Shown here piece after piece: positions 8,552 to 17,125 of a stretch of 59,136 nucleotides of DNA (position 1 is its first letter; each line of letters opens with the position of its first letter). Source of the stretch: JBKQVT01 sp052139835 (lineage in GTDB: Bacteria; Planctomycetota; Planctomycetia; Pirellulales; Thermoguttaceae). Under the pieces are notes generated by a model. It saw only the letters and a program-made list of their open reading frames with translations, did not search any database and had not been told where the DNA came from. The stretch is taken from assembly GCA_052139835.1 (NCBI GenBank), contig JBKQVT010000166.1, positions 1-59,136 on the forward strand, in the 5' to 3' direction. A program made the position numbers and the translations under genes.

Positions 8552-8827
8552 TCACCAGCGCAACATCTGTGCGGACCGCCGCACATCGAGAACGACCAGT
8601 GTGATCAAACCGAGCCACAGGATCGACGTGAGGAGGCCGAGCACCAGCCCGGTGATGGCATGGCCCTTGCCTTGGATTTCGGGATTCCGGTTGGCCGCCG
8701 AGATGCCGAGAATGCCCAGGAGCACCGCCGGCAGGCCCAGGACCAGACCAAGACAGGGAATCAAGGAGAAGACGCCCAGGTAATAGGCCAGTAGCGCCAT
8801 GGGGTTCTTGCCGGGGATAATCGCCAT
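8552..8827 (-). CDS. DUF4190-like small membrane protein
   Basis: 91 aa from the ATG at 8827; an upstream extension is not protein-like. Two hydrophobic hairpins (LAYYLGVFSLIPCLGLVLGLPAVLLGILG and HAITGLVLGLLTSILWLGLITLVV) are separated by the polar NRNPEIQGKGHA loop, the arrangement of DUF4190 proteins. It should be an inner-membrane protein of unknown function. Palindromic repeats flank it on both sides. Confidence 0.8.
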   Translation of the reverse strand: MAIIPGKNPMALLAYYLGVFSLIPCLGLVLGLPAVLLGILGISAANRNPEIQGKGHAITGLVLGLLTSILWLGLITLVVLDVRRSAQMLRW

Positions 8828-8928
8828 GTGACTGCTCCCATCGGTTGTCTTGTTGAAGGACTCGCGATGGGTGCCAGCATAAATGCTTGCGGCAAACAAC
8901 GCAATGGCCTGCAGAAGTCGAGCCCTTC

Positions 8929-8956
8929 ACCCCCCAGACGCAGCCCGGGGCTTTCC
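8929..8956. repeat. GACGCAG palindrome (single copy)
   Basis: CCCCCCAGACGCAGCCCGGG followed by GCTTTCC, a degenerate member of the class at 8412-8517. It sits in the roughly 390-base gap between two minus-strand genes. The rest of that gap holds only the possible relic at 8983-9165. Confidence 0.55.
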
Positions 8957-8982
8957 CGTAGACGTTATACAATCGCCATCCC

Positions 8983-9165
8983 CTATAGCGGCCCGAACTC
9001 CGCCAAAGGGCTGTTTGATGGCACCCTCGAAAAGCGTATGGCTTTGTCGCCGGCGCGGACACGCCTGAAGTATTCGGCAATGGCCATTCCTAGAGCATAG
9101 GCAGACGTTGCCGCGCACATGGCCGACACACCCCCGCCCAGCCCGGGGACAGGGATGGGTTTCAC
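8983..9165 (-). pseudogene. Possible relic of a DUF697-like C-terminal domain
   Basis: A 60-codon frame reads PIPVPGLGGGVSAMCAATSA then YALGMAIAEYFRRVRAG. This recalls the glycine-rich hairpin and YALG...YF helix at the C-terminus of some DUF697/GTPase-associated membrane proteins. There is no ATG or partner domain upstream; an in-frame stop precedes it near 9215. Either it is a decayed gene end or a chance similarity; I favour a relic only weakly. Confidence 0.25.
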
Positions 9166-9216
9166 CAGTTCGGTTCCATTTTGATTTCCGTGCCGGGCGG
9201 GTCCGTGTCCATTCGA

Positions 9217-9633
9217 TCAGTCGATCAGTTCAAACGGCGGCAGGTTCGTGGCTTTGGCCTCCACCGTGGCGTGAAGGAGAGGGCGTTTTGGGTCGGCATA
9301 GCGGCCTTCCAGCACGTCGGGGACCTGGTGCGCACGCCCCCTGCTCGGGCCGCTAATGCGCCTCCATTCGATCAGGACATCGTACGCGCCGGGCGGAACG
9401 CTTTTGCCCGGCAAGCCGGAGACGAGTTCAAAGGAGCCGTCCTCCTGCACGATGCCCATGATCGTGTGGTCGTTCATGGCGTCGCCGCCCGGACGACGGA
9501 AGTAGACAATAGCGCCGGATGTGGGGGAACCATGGTACGTCACCTTGCCCGACACCGGGTAGTGGTTATTGTTCCTGCACGAGGCACAGGCCAGCGCCAG
9601 TAGCGCCATCTGGCATAGGACGGCCTTCTTCAT
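9217..9633 (-). CDS. Carboxypeptidase-regulatory-like lipoprotein
   Basis: 138 aa. The N-terminus is a lipoprotein signal (MKKAVLCQMALLALACASC) with a lipobox-like ACASC; Cys19 would be lipidated. The body (YPVSGKVTYHGSPTSGAIVYF...GSFELVSGLPGKSVPPGAYDV) has the transthyretin-like/CarboxypepD_reg pattern typical of small planctomycete lipoproteins. A perfect AAGGAGGT precedes the ATG. It starts 14 nt after the DUF1559 gene at 9648, a very common pairing in this phylum, so the two are probably exported and act together. Confidence 0.9.
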   Translation of the reverse strand: MKKAVLCQMALLALACASCRNNNHYPVSGKVTYHGSPTSGAIVYFRRPGGDAMNDHTIMGIVQEDGSFELVSGLPGKSVPPGAYDVLIEWRRISGPSRGRAHQVPDVLEGRYADPKRPLLHATVEAKATNLPPFELID

Positions 9634-9647
9634 GCCCGGATACCTCC

Positions 9648-10688
9648 TTAGTAATCGAAGTTGATGACCTCGCCCCCGGCGCGACTGAGCAAGGCCTGGA
9701 CCTGGTTCATCGTCAGTTGGTTGTTGACGAACTGCACGGACCCGTCTCCGAACAGCGTGTTGCTCCCTCCGGGGTGAAAGGAGAAGATTTCGCTGTCGTT
9801 AGAGCAGCCGTTGCCGCAGTTCCACGGCGCTACGGGGATTCCCATGAACCCGCCGCCGGCGGCGATGCCGGACCCGCTCGGATCACTGCCGTTGGTGGCG
9901 ATGTAGTTGAGCGGATCGGCCCACGCTCCTCCTCCTTGAGGCGCAGTTCCGGCCGCGCCCGTGTAGCCGGGCACCACCGCCCTGCCTTGGCTTCCGTACC
10001 AACCCGGTCGCCCCGCGTCTTCGTTGACCAGGAACGTGTGGGACGTGCCGTCGGTGATTTGGCAGACGCGCACCGGGCCGTCCGGCGGTTCGCAAATGAT
10101 CGAGGCGCCCGCATTGATGCTGATGCCCGGCAGGTCCGCCTGCATCCCAGCGTCTGGGGCGTAGTCGGTGCGCCCGAAAATCAGCCCCGGCGCGGGGCTG
10201 ACGTTTATCCCGAAGTTGTTGAAGCTGTTACCCAGCTCTGCCGAGTAATCGACCGTGGCGTTGCCTGGAGCGGAAGGGCAGAGGAACGTCGTGATGGGGG
10301 TCGAGTAGGCCGGGTTTTGGGGCGGCATGTTCACAGGGTCGAGGGCCGCCTTGGTAATGTCGATCTGCCGAAACACGCTGTTGCATTCCAGATAGGGCAG
10401 GATCAGGACGAACGCCGAGGGACCGTAGCTGCCCGTTCCGCCCGGCGCCGCAGGATCGCCACCGGGGAACAGCTTGAAGGCGGTCGGGAAGGTGCCTTTT
10501 TCGCTCTCGAAGCTGAGCAGGGCCAGGCCGATCTGCTTGAGATTGTTGCCGCACTGCGTGCGGCGGGCCGCCTCGCGCACCCCTTGCACTGCCGGCAGGA
10601 GCAGGCCGGTGAGGATGCCGATAATGGCGATAACCACCAGGAGTTCGACAAGCGTAAAGCCGGCAGGAGCGGGTTTCGAGCGTTGCAT
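9648..10688 (-). CDS. DUF1559 domain protein with prepilin-type N-terminus
   Basis: 346 aa. GFTLVELLVVIAIIGILTGL starts at residue 10 and is followed by LLPAVQGVREAARRTQC, the canonical DUF1559 N-terminal helix. The C-terminal FHPGGSNTLFGDGSVQFVN is a full consensus His-Pro-Gly-Gly...Asp-Gly motif. It is the first gene of an operon with the lipoprotein at 9217. AGGAAAA lies before the ATG. A perfect 18-bp palindrome sits about 40 nt upstream and may control the pair. Confidence 0.94.
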   Translation of the reverse strand: MQRSKPAPAGFTLVELLVVIAIIGILTGLLLPAVQGVREAARRTQCGNNLKQIGLALLSFESEKGTFPTAFKLFPGGDPAAPGGTGSYGPSAFVLILPYLECNSVFRQIDITKAALDPVNMPPQNPAYSTPITTFLCPSAPGNATVDYSAELGNSFNNFGINVSPAPGLIFGRTDYAPDAGMQADLPGISINAGASIICEPPDGPVRVCQITDGTSHTFLVNEDAGRPGWYGSQGRAVVPGYTGAAGTAPQGGGAWADPLNYIATNGSDPSGSGIAAGGGFMGIPVAPWNCGNGCSNDSEIFSFHPGGSNTLFGDGSVQFVNNQLTMNQVQALLSRAGGEVINFDY

Positions 10689-10729
10689 TTTGTTTTCCTG
10701 ATAGTAGTGATTGAGTTACCAAACTAAAT

Positions 10730-10747
10730 ATTTTGGTATACCAAAAT
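10730..10747. promoter_or_regulatory. Perfect 18-bp palindrome, candidate GntR-family operator
   Basis: ATTTTGGTATACCAAAAT is a perfect palindrome 42 nt upstream of the DUF1559 start at 10688. The core TTGGTATACCAA matches the operator type of FadR/UxuR-subfamily GntR repressors. It stands out as AT-rich in a GC-rich context. The remainder of the 450-base gap (10748-11136) shows no gene or repeat that I can identify. Confidence 0.5.
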
Positions 10748-11136
10748 GCGGGTCGAGGAAAGTATAGGCGCGTCGCGAGGGGTCGGCAAGAGGGGCCGGC
10801 TGGTTTTTTCGAGGCCCCGGACCACATATACCCTACAAGGGGTATGAAACACGACAGCCGCCGCAAATCCGAATGCTGCTTTCAACCGGGCGGAGGAGTT
10901 TCGCGGAGGCGCCGAATCAGAGGAAATGCCGCTCTTTGAAGATCGCGGGCTGGAGTGCATCCGTGTTTCGCTGGAGCCACTCCTGCATCCGGACGAAGGG
11001 GCGGCGCGGCCACGGCCTTCGGCCGTCGCTCCCTAAAGACCGGCGCCCAATTGAAAAATGACTACCACCATCAGGGGTAATGGCAAGAGTTTTGGCTGCC
11101 TGCCACCCGCCCAAGCGTCTGCAATGGTGGGCGAAC

Positions 11137-12327
11137 CTACTTACCTGGAACCTCGCCCCCTGCCGCGTGTAGCACGAGGCGGGCGATCTCCGGCGCGCAG
11201 TTCCACCGCAAGGGGAAACTGCCGGAAACGCCGCGGGTGACATGCATGATCGTGGGCGGGGCATGGAACACGCCCGCCATGTAGCGCAGACCGCGGCGGC
11301 TGGGACTGAAAATGGGGCCGACCAGCGGCAGGCGGACTTGGCCGCCGTGGGTATGGCCGGCCAAGAGGAGGTCGAAGTCGTGGTCGCGGGCCCACTGGAG
11401 TTGATCGGGGCTATGGGAGAGGGCGATGCGAAACGGCCCCCCCTGCCGCGGCGGCGGACAATGTTCCAGATCGGCCGCCGGCAGCCAGGGCATTTCGTTG
11501 CCCGCCAGGATCGCCGGCAGACCGCGGACCTCGATCCGCACGTGGCGTCCGCCCAGGTAGCAGAGGCCGGACTCTTCGATTGCCCGCACCACCCGCGCCG
11601 CGTCGCCGCGGACGTCGTGATTTCCCAGCACGCAGAAGACGCCGTAGCGGGCGGTCAAGCGGCCGAGCGTGTCGGGGATCCAGTCGATGCAGCGGGCCCG
11701 GTCGATCAGGTCGCCGGTCAGGGCCACGAGGTCCGGCTGCAGTTGGTTGCTGAAGCGGACGATTTCCTGAAAATAGGGCTTGCCCACCCGGCCGTTGAGG
11801 TGCAGATCGGAGAGGTGGACCACCGACAGGCCGTCCCAGGCGCGGGGCAGCCGCGGCACTTCGATCGCCCGCTCGGTCAGGTCCAGGTGCAGGCACTGGT
11901 TGCCCGGCAAGCGGACGAGGAAATGATGGGGGTGTTCGGTGGTCTCGGGCGGGCGGGCGTCGCGGTCGAAGAGACTGCGGATGCCGTGGGAGCGGCTCAC
12001 GGCCGGCGGCCGACGCACCACGTGCAGCCAGAGCCAGCCGGCCACGGTGAGCACGGCGCGGCAGCCGCACAATGCCACGTAGGCCGACACTCCCAGCGGC
12101 GCCGAGCGGAGAAACTCTCCGGCCCGCAGGCGGTCCAGGACGGCCGGATCGGCCCGATAGCACCACCAACCCAGGCCCGCCGGCACTAGGGGCAGGGCGA
12201 GGAAGCAGGCGACCGTGAGCAGTGCCAGCAACCAGCGGGGCATGCGACGGGCATGGAGGCGATTGACCAGGCCCACCCACAAGGCAGCGTGCCCTAGCAG
12301 GGCCAGCAATAGCAGCGCGGCATCCAT
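11137..12327 (-). CDS. Membrane-anchored metallophosphoesterase (YaeI-like)
   Basis: 396 aa. Two or three hydrophobic helices in residues 1-110 anchor the protein. The catalytic domain then shows the calcineurin-like metal motifs in order: HLSDLHLNG, LTGDLIDR, VLGNHDV, and GHTHGGQ near the end. The family hydrolyses phosphodiesters, in some members phospholipid pyrophosphates, at the membrane surface; the substrate here is unknown. It follows the signalling gene at 12343 by 15 nt on the same strand, so co-transcription is likely. Confidence 0.9.
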   Translation of the reverse strand: MDAALLLLALLGHAALWVGLVNRLHARRMPRWLLALLTVACFLALPLVPAGLGWWCYRADPAVLDRLRAGEFLRSAPLGVSAYVALCGCRAVLTVAGWLWLHVVRRPPAVSRSHGIRSLFDRDARPPETTEHPHHFLVRLPGNQCLHLDLTERAIEVPRLPRAWDGLSVVHLSDLHLNGRVGKPYFQEIVRFSNQLQPDLVALTGDLIDRARCIDWIPDTLGRLTARYGVFCVLGNHDVRGDAARVVRAIEESGLCYLGGRHVRIEVRGLPAILAGNEMPWLPAADLEHCPPPRQGGPFRIALSHSPDQLQWARDHDFDLLLAGHTHGGQVRLPLVGPIFSPSRRGLRYMAGVFHAPPTIMHVTRGVSGSFPLRWNCAPEIARLVLHAAGGEVPGK

Positions 12328-12342
12328 GAGGCGGCACAGTCC

Positions 12343-14067
12343 TCAATTCCCGGAGGCCTGCGGCACCGGGCGCGGAGCTTCGATGATGTGCTCCACGGCG
12401 CTGAGGAGTTGATCGAGGCGGAAGGGTTTGTAGAGGACGGCATAGGCGGGCAGGCCGGCCTTCCGGGCGTTGACGATCGAATGGCCCGGATCGTAGCCGA
12501 AGCCCGTCATCAACACCAGGGGCACGGGGTCGATGATCTCTTGGAGCTTCAGCATCAACTCGTAGCCGTTCATGTCGGGGAGGCGGATGTCGGCGATGAT
12601 CACGTCGTAGGCGGACTCCAGCAGGCTGCGGGCCATGCAGACCGCCTCGGCGCCGTCGTGGGCGGTCTCGACGGTGCAGCCGCAGCGGTCCAGTAGGGCG
12701 TGGGCGGCGCTGCGGACGTTCTCGTCGGCATCGACCACCAGCACGCGGCGGCCCCGCAAGGCCGGCCGCGCTTCCACCTGCGCCGCCTGCGGATGGGCCT
12801 GGGCGGGGGCCATCTTCTGTCCGACTTTCTGGATCACCTGCTTGATGTCGCGGGCGTTGCGGAGGATGCGCTGCAGCCGCTCCACGACTTCCGGCTCGTG
12901 GCCGATGTAGCGCTCCATGACGTTCACCGCCTCGTTGAGGATCTCGTCCACCGGCAGGGCCACGGCGCTGTGGATGGCCTCGACGCTCTCGGCCGCCGTG
13001 ATGCCCTTCTCGGCCACGAGGAGTTCCAGGGTATTCAGGGCGGCGGCCAGGTCGCGGCAGAAGATTTCCAGGAATTGCAGGTCGCTCTCGCTGAACGCCC
13101 GCGGTTCGACGCTCTCGACGTTGAAGGTGCCGATCACCTCGTCGTGCCACAAGAGCGGCACCGTCAAGCTGCTCTTGGCCCCCCGCACGCCTTCGAGGAA
13201 GAGGGGGTCCTCGGAGGTGTCTTCGCAAAGATAGCTTTTGCCGGTGGCCGCCACGAAGCCGGTCACGCCGTTGTGCTGCGGCAGGGCATAGAGGACGCGG
13301 CCGGCCGCCTCGCTCGTCATGCCCAGCGCCAGAAGCGGCTCCAGGCGGTTGGTCTTCTGGTCCAGGAGGCGGACCTCGACCACCTCGAAGTTCAACAGGT
13401 CCTTGGTGAAGTGGGCGATATTGGCCTTCAACAACTCGATGCGGTCCTTGACCGGCATGTTGATGAGTTCCTCGGGCGCGAGGTCGGCCAGCTCCATGCC
13501 GGCCTGGTGGATGGCGGCGATTTTCTGCTGCTGGTGCACCTCGTGGGTGACGTCGTGGACGGTGACGATCAGGTGCCGCGCCGGGCCGTTGAGTTCCCGC
13601 ATCGGGGCCGCATGGACCTGGAAGTAGCGGTTGTCCTGGCTGCGCAGCATCGAGCTGGTGCTCTGGCCGGTGGCCATGGCGGTATGGAAGGGGCAGAAAT
13701 CGGGGCCCAGGATCTCGGGGCCGCCCAGGGCGGTGAAGAAATTCACCCCCAGCACCGACTCCCGCCCGCTCCACTGGCGGATCCGCCCGTTCCCCCAGAG
13801 GATCGTGTTGTCGCCTTCCAGGAGCACCACGCCGTCGGGCATGCCTTCGAGGATCTGCTCGTTTTGCAGGAGCTTGCCGATCTCGAAGGCCTCGCGGAAA
13901 AACTTGGCAGTCACGTAGACGCCGGCGAATTTCTCCCGCGTCAACAGCGCCAGCGCCCGCATCGGGTGCTGCACCTTCACCGTTTCGTGCGAGTCAGCCG
14001 CCCCGATCAGGAGGGGGCTGACGTCTTCGTCGGGTTCGGAAATCAGCAGGATCTTCGGCTTATCCAT
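12343..14067 (-). CDS. PAS/GAF signalling protein with C-terminal receiver domain
   Basis: 574 aa from the ATG at 14067 (MDKPKILLISEPDED). The order is an N-terminal receiver-like region lacking a clear phospho-acceptor, a PAS-like sensor (about 85-200), a GAF domain (about 215-370, PLLWHDEVIGTFNVES), a helical segment, and a C-terminal receiver (about 440-565) with VLVVDADENV, the acceptor in IIADIRLPDMNGYE, and LYKPF. There is no histidine-kinase ATPase domain or DNA-binding domain. It probably receives phosphate from a partner kinase encoded elsewhere. Confidence 0.85.
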   Translation of the reverse strand: MDKPKILLISEPDEDVSPLLIGAADSHETVKVQHPMRALALLTREKFAGVYVTAKFFREAFEIGKLLQNEQILEGMPDGVVLLEGDNTILWGNGRIRQWSGRESVLGVNFFTALGGPEILGPDFCPFHTAMATGQSTSSMLRSQDNRYFQVHAAPMRELNGPARHLIVTVHDVTHEVHQQQKIAAIHQAGMELADLAPEELINMPVKDRIELLKANIAHFTKDLLNFEVVEVRLLDQKTNRLEPLLALGMTSEAAGRVLYALPQHNGVTGFVAATGKSYLCEDTSEDPLFLEGVRGAKSSLTVPLLWHDEVIGTFNVESVEPRAFSESDLQFLEIFCRDLAAALNTLELLVAEKGITAAESVEAIHSAVALPVDEILNEAVNVMERYIGHEPEVVERLQRILRNARDIKQVIQKVGQKMAPAQAHPQAAQVEARPALRGRRVLVVDADENVRSAAHALLDRCGCTVETAHDGAEAVCMARSLLESAYDVIIADIRLPDMNGYELMLKLQEIIDPVPLVLMTGFGYDPGHSIVNARKAGLPAYAVLYKPFRLDQLLSAVEHIIEAPRPVPQASGN

Positions 14068-14166
14068 CAAGGTTGTCACACTCCCGCGACGGCGGTCACG
14101 ATCCCCTTCCCAACGGTGGCCCGCCCCGGGTCCCGGGGATCGACTCCTCACGCTTGTTATACGTGT

Positions 14167-14195
14167 ATTATACGCACTTTGTTTAGATCAAACAA
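14167..14195 (-). promoter_or_regulatory. Candidate sigma-70 promoter for the GAF/receiver operon
   Basis: On the minus strand TTGTTT (14195-14190) is followed after exactly 17 nt by a perfect TATAAT (14172-14167). It lies about 100 nt upstream of the start at 14067 and points toward it. Confidence 0.55.
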
Positions 14196-14465
14196 CCGCA
14201 TCACGACGGCGGCGGCCTCCCCCTGTTGCATCGGTCTTGCGCAATCCGCAGATTGATTGCGGGTTCGCCAAAAGGCCCATTTCCACCCGCCCTTCCTCCG
14301 CCCCTCCCACACCCTTGCTACACCTGGTAAATGCGGAACCGCGGAGCGGCCTTACCGGCTGCCGGCGCCCCTTCCTCCTCCAGCCGACCGGGCCCGCGGT
14401 TCGATGAACTGGGATGAGACCACGTCGTCGTATTTTCACGGCAGCTTTCGCGGAGGCATGGTTCC

Positions 14466-14720
14466 ATGTGGCGATCACTGTTTCTGGCAGTTGGACTGTT
14501 CTTGGTGGTCATGGGAATAGGGTTCTTGTCGGTGGATGCCGTCGAGCTGAAGGCGCACGAAACCCTGCCCGCCTCGTTTCTGTCCATGAGCAGTGGACCG
14601 CGAGAGGGGCCTCCCAAGTTGATCGTCCCCGCCCCATGGTGGCCATGGAGCTTCCTCTCCGCGGGAGCGGTGACGTGCCTCTATTCCTTCACGATTCCCC
14701 GACGCGTGCAAGGCAAATAG
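14466..14720 (+). CDS. Small two-helix membrane protein
   Basis: 84 aa. Hydrophobic helix 1 (SLFLAVGLFLVVMGIGFLSV) and helix 2 (PWSFLSAGAVTCLYSFTIP) are separated by a Pro-rich loop with PAPWWPWSF; the end is basic (RRVQGK). I recall similar short proteins in planctomycete genomes but no function. It is transcribed toward the coiled-coil gene at 14727 with only 6 nt between their stops. The roughly 270 bases upstream (14196-14465) show no other feature. Confidence 0.65.
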   Translation: MWRSLFLAVGLFLVVMGIGFLSVDAVELKAHETLPASFLSMSSGPREGPPKLIVPAPWWPWSFLSAGAVTCLYSFTIPRRVQGK

Positions 14721-14726
14721 ATCCGA

Positions 14727-16406
14727 CTACTTCCCTTCGCGGAGGCGGTTGAAATATTCCTCTGCCTGCTCACTGTGCTTGCGGGGGAGACGGCGGCCGC
14801 TGAGCGGATCGGTGTCGCCGTGGCGGGCGATGTCGCGCTGCTGCTGGAATTCCCCTTCCACTTTCCCCTTGATGTTGGGTCCGGGGGCCTCGCCGATCAC
14901 CGTGCCGGGCCCCGCTCCCACTTGCTGCCGGACCCGCGAGTCGTACATCGCGGTGTTGTCCTTGGCCTCGGGGCGTGTCCCTTGTCCCCGGCCGGGGCCC
15001 ATGCCGATGCCGGGTTTCAGGCCGTTCAGGCCGTTCTTGCCGATGCCTTGACCCGGGCAGAATCCCTGGCCTTGGCACTGCTTGCAGCCGGCGCCGCCAC
15101 ACTTGGGGCAAGTCATCGCCTGCCGGGCGTCGGCCAACTGCTGCATGGCCCCGTCGAGCGTCTGCAACTCGTCCAACTGCTTCTGCAGCCCCTTCAGATC
15201 GGCCTGGAGCTGGCCCATCGCCTTGGCGGCCTGGCCGGCCTGGCCCCCTTGCCGCAGGCACTGGGCGCAGTTGGACAATTTCTGCGCGAGCTGTTGCATC
15301 TGCTGCATTTGCGGGGCCTGTTGCTGCATCTTGTCGAGCTGCTCCGCCAGCTTGCCGGCCTCGTCCTTTTGACCGTTCTGCCGCGCCTGGTCGAGTTTCC
15401 GTTGCAAGTCGGCCTGGGCCGCCTTGGCGGCGTCGGCCATCTGGTTGAGCTTATCTTTTATCTGTTGCAGTTGGCCGGCCAACTTCTGCTTGCCCGCATC
15501 GTCGAGCCCCTTGCCGGCCAATTGGTCCTGGAGCTTCTGCATTTCGTCGGCCGCCTTCTGGAAGTCGCCACGCTGGAGCGCCTGGGCCAGCTTGTCGGCC
15601 GGCCCGCGAGCCATCTTGTCTAACTGGTGAAGATCCTGCTTGATCTTCTCCGCCCCGGCGAGTTCCTGCCGCCGTTGGGCGATCTGCCGGGCCAGGTCGT
15701 TGATCGTGACCATCGCCTTTTCGCGATCCCCTTGGAGGGCCAACTCCTTGGTCTCCTTCTCGAGCTTGTTCAACAGCGCAGTGACGTCCGGCAACTTCCC
15801 CTTCTCCGCCGCCTGCTTTTGCTTTTCCAGGTTGCGGCGGAGCACTTCGCACGATTTTTTCACCTGTTGCTGCTGCTGGGCCGCCGTGGCCGCGTTGGCC
15901 GCCGCCTGGTTGCCGACCACGGCCGAGCTCACCAAGAGGGCCACCAGCAGGACGGCCATCGCGGGCAAGAGCGGCAAGAGGATCCATCGCGACGGCCTGA
16001 CGGCGAACTTCTCCGCCATGTCGATGCGCTTCACGCGGCGGGCCGCGTCCTCAACCAGCGCGCGGCCCGCTTCCGTCGCCCGCGCCTCGGCCGGCATCGC
16101 CAACGTGCTGGATACGCGTTCCTTCAATTGGAAGCGGCGGTCCAGCTCGATGGCCGCCGCCAGGGGCCTCTGCCGAGTCCAAAGCGCCCAGGCCAGGGCC
16201 GCGATCAGCCCGGCGACCATCGCCCCGCCCAGGGCCCCCCCCGCCCACGTCCACGCGGCGAAGCCCAAGGGATGAAACTTCTCCGCCACCACCAGGGCCA
16301 GGGCTGCCAGCAGGCTGACAAACCAGCACCACCCCAGCGCCCCCAGCAGCCGCTGGGCCGCCAGTCGCCGTTGGGCACGCCGCACTTGACGCTGCAATTC
16401 GTCCAT
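14727..16406 (-). CDS. Membrane-anchored coiled-coil protein with DnaJ-like Cys repeats
   Basis: 559 aa. Residues 1-85 hold two hydrophobic helices, and another (WILLPLLPAMAVLLVALLVSS) lies near 140-165. The rest is a long Gln/Lys/Glu/Leu-rich coiled coil to about 410. Then comes CPKCGGAGCKQCQGQGFCPG, which resembles the CxxCxGxG repeats of the DnaJ zinc-binding domain, then a Gly-rich tail. The topology suggests a membrane scaffold with a zinc-binding knuckle. Function is unknown; length and layout are typical of an uncharacterised planctomycete family. Confidence 0.85.
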   Translation of the reverse strand: MDELQRQVRRAQRRLAAQRLLGALGWCWFVSLLAALALVVAEKFHPLGFAAWTWAGGALGGAMVAGLIAALAWALWTRQRPLAAAIELDRRFQLKERVSSTLAMPAEARATEAGRALVEDAARRVKRIDMAEKFAVRPSRWILLPLLPAMAVLLVALLVSSAVVGNQAAANAATAAQQQQQVKKSCEVLRRNLEKQKQAAEKGKLPDVTALLNKLEKETKELALQGDREKAMVTINDLARQIAQRRQELAGAEKIKQDLHQLDKMARGPADKLAQALQRGDFQKAADEMQKLQDQLAGKGLDDAGKQKLAGQLQQIKDKLNQMADAAKAAQADLQRKLDQARQNGQKDEAGKLAEQLDKMQQQAPQMQQMQQLAQKLSNCAQCLRQGGQAGQAAKAMGQLQADLKGLQKQLDELQTLDGAMQQLADARQAMTCPKCGGAGCKQCQGQGFCPGQGIGKNGLNGLKPGIGMGPGRGQGTRPEAKDNTAMYDSRVRQQVGAGPGTVIGEAPGPNIKGKVEGEFQQQRDIARHGDTDPLSGRRLPRKHSEQAEEYFNRLREGK

Positions 16407-16528
16407 GGCCGGTCTCCTTCGCTAGGGAGTGGATCGCCCGCACGGTCTGCCTATTATTATAACGTTTCTTCGGCCGCCGGGTATGGCCGGTCGGCAAGTC
16501 CCCGGGGAGCCAGCCAGGCGGGTCCGAC

Positions 16529-16819
16529 CTACCGAAGCGTGCCCACGGATAAGCAACCGACGACCAGAAGCCCCAACAGGATGGTCGCCACAGCGACGGC
16601 GCGTCTGGGCTTTCCGGCCCGTGTATATAAGAAGGACATCGTAAACAGCATGGCGGCCATCAAGATGCCTTTAGGGCTAGTAAGGCCATGCCCGGCGGTG
16701 AGATCCCACGACCAGCCGTGACGCGGAACATCAAGTAGGCTGACTACGACGACGAAAAGACTTACTGCGCGAAGGAACCAAGCCACCGCCCTGGTATACC
16801 GCGGGAACTCTGTTGCCAT
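16529..16819 (-). CDS. Small membrane protein, unknown
   Basis: 96 aa from the ATG at 16819 (MATEFPRYTRAVAWFLRAVS). Three hydrophobic segments are visible (VAWFLRAVSLFVVVVSLL, GILMAAMLFTMSFLY, AVAVATILLGLLVVGCLSVG). A longer frame to 16903 exists but its extra residues are not protein-like. No family is recognised. Neighbouring genes share the strand but are over 100 nt away. Confidence 0.55.
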   Translation of the reverse strand: MATEFPRYTRAVAWFLRAVSLFVVVVSLLDVPRHGWSWDLTAGHGLTSPKGILMAAMLFTMSFLYTRAGKPRRAVAVATILLGLLVVGCLSVGTLR

Positions 16820-16942
16820 GGCCGATTCTCCACAACGGGATGGGATTCCGCCGACCGTGGGTCGATTGTTGGCCATTTTACCCCGCTCCAAGGTGGCCCG
16901 CAATGCCAGCCTGGATACTGCCCGGCGCGCGCCGGCGGGAAT

Positions 16943-17113
16943 TCACGGCCCCTTGAGCTTTGCCAGTTCCGCTTCGGCCGCGGCCACCTGATCTTGGATG
17001 TGCTTCAGTTCCTGCGCATCGTCCATCTGCTTCTTCGCCCCGGCCAACTGCTGGCGGAGCGTCTGGAGCCGCAGATTGAGCGTGTCGATCCTCTTCTTCG
17101 TTTTCTTGTCCAT
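16943..17113 (-). CDS. 56-residue charged coiled-coil protein
   Basis: Reads MDKKTKKRIDTLNLRLQTLR, then QQLAGAKKQMDDAQELKHIQ and a short Ala/Glu/Lys end, TGA at 16943. It is an amphipathic, highly charged helix over its whole length. I recall short proteins of this exact style in many planctomycete genomes, so it is probably real despite its size. It follows the CCA-adding enzyme by 12 nt on the same strand, suggesting one operon. Confidence 0.6.
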   Translation of the reverse strand: MDKKTKKRIDTLNLRLQTLRQQLAGAKKQMDDAQELKHIQDQVAAAEAELAKLKGP

Positions 17114-17125
17114 GGTGGTCGTCCG

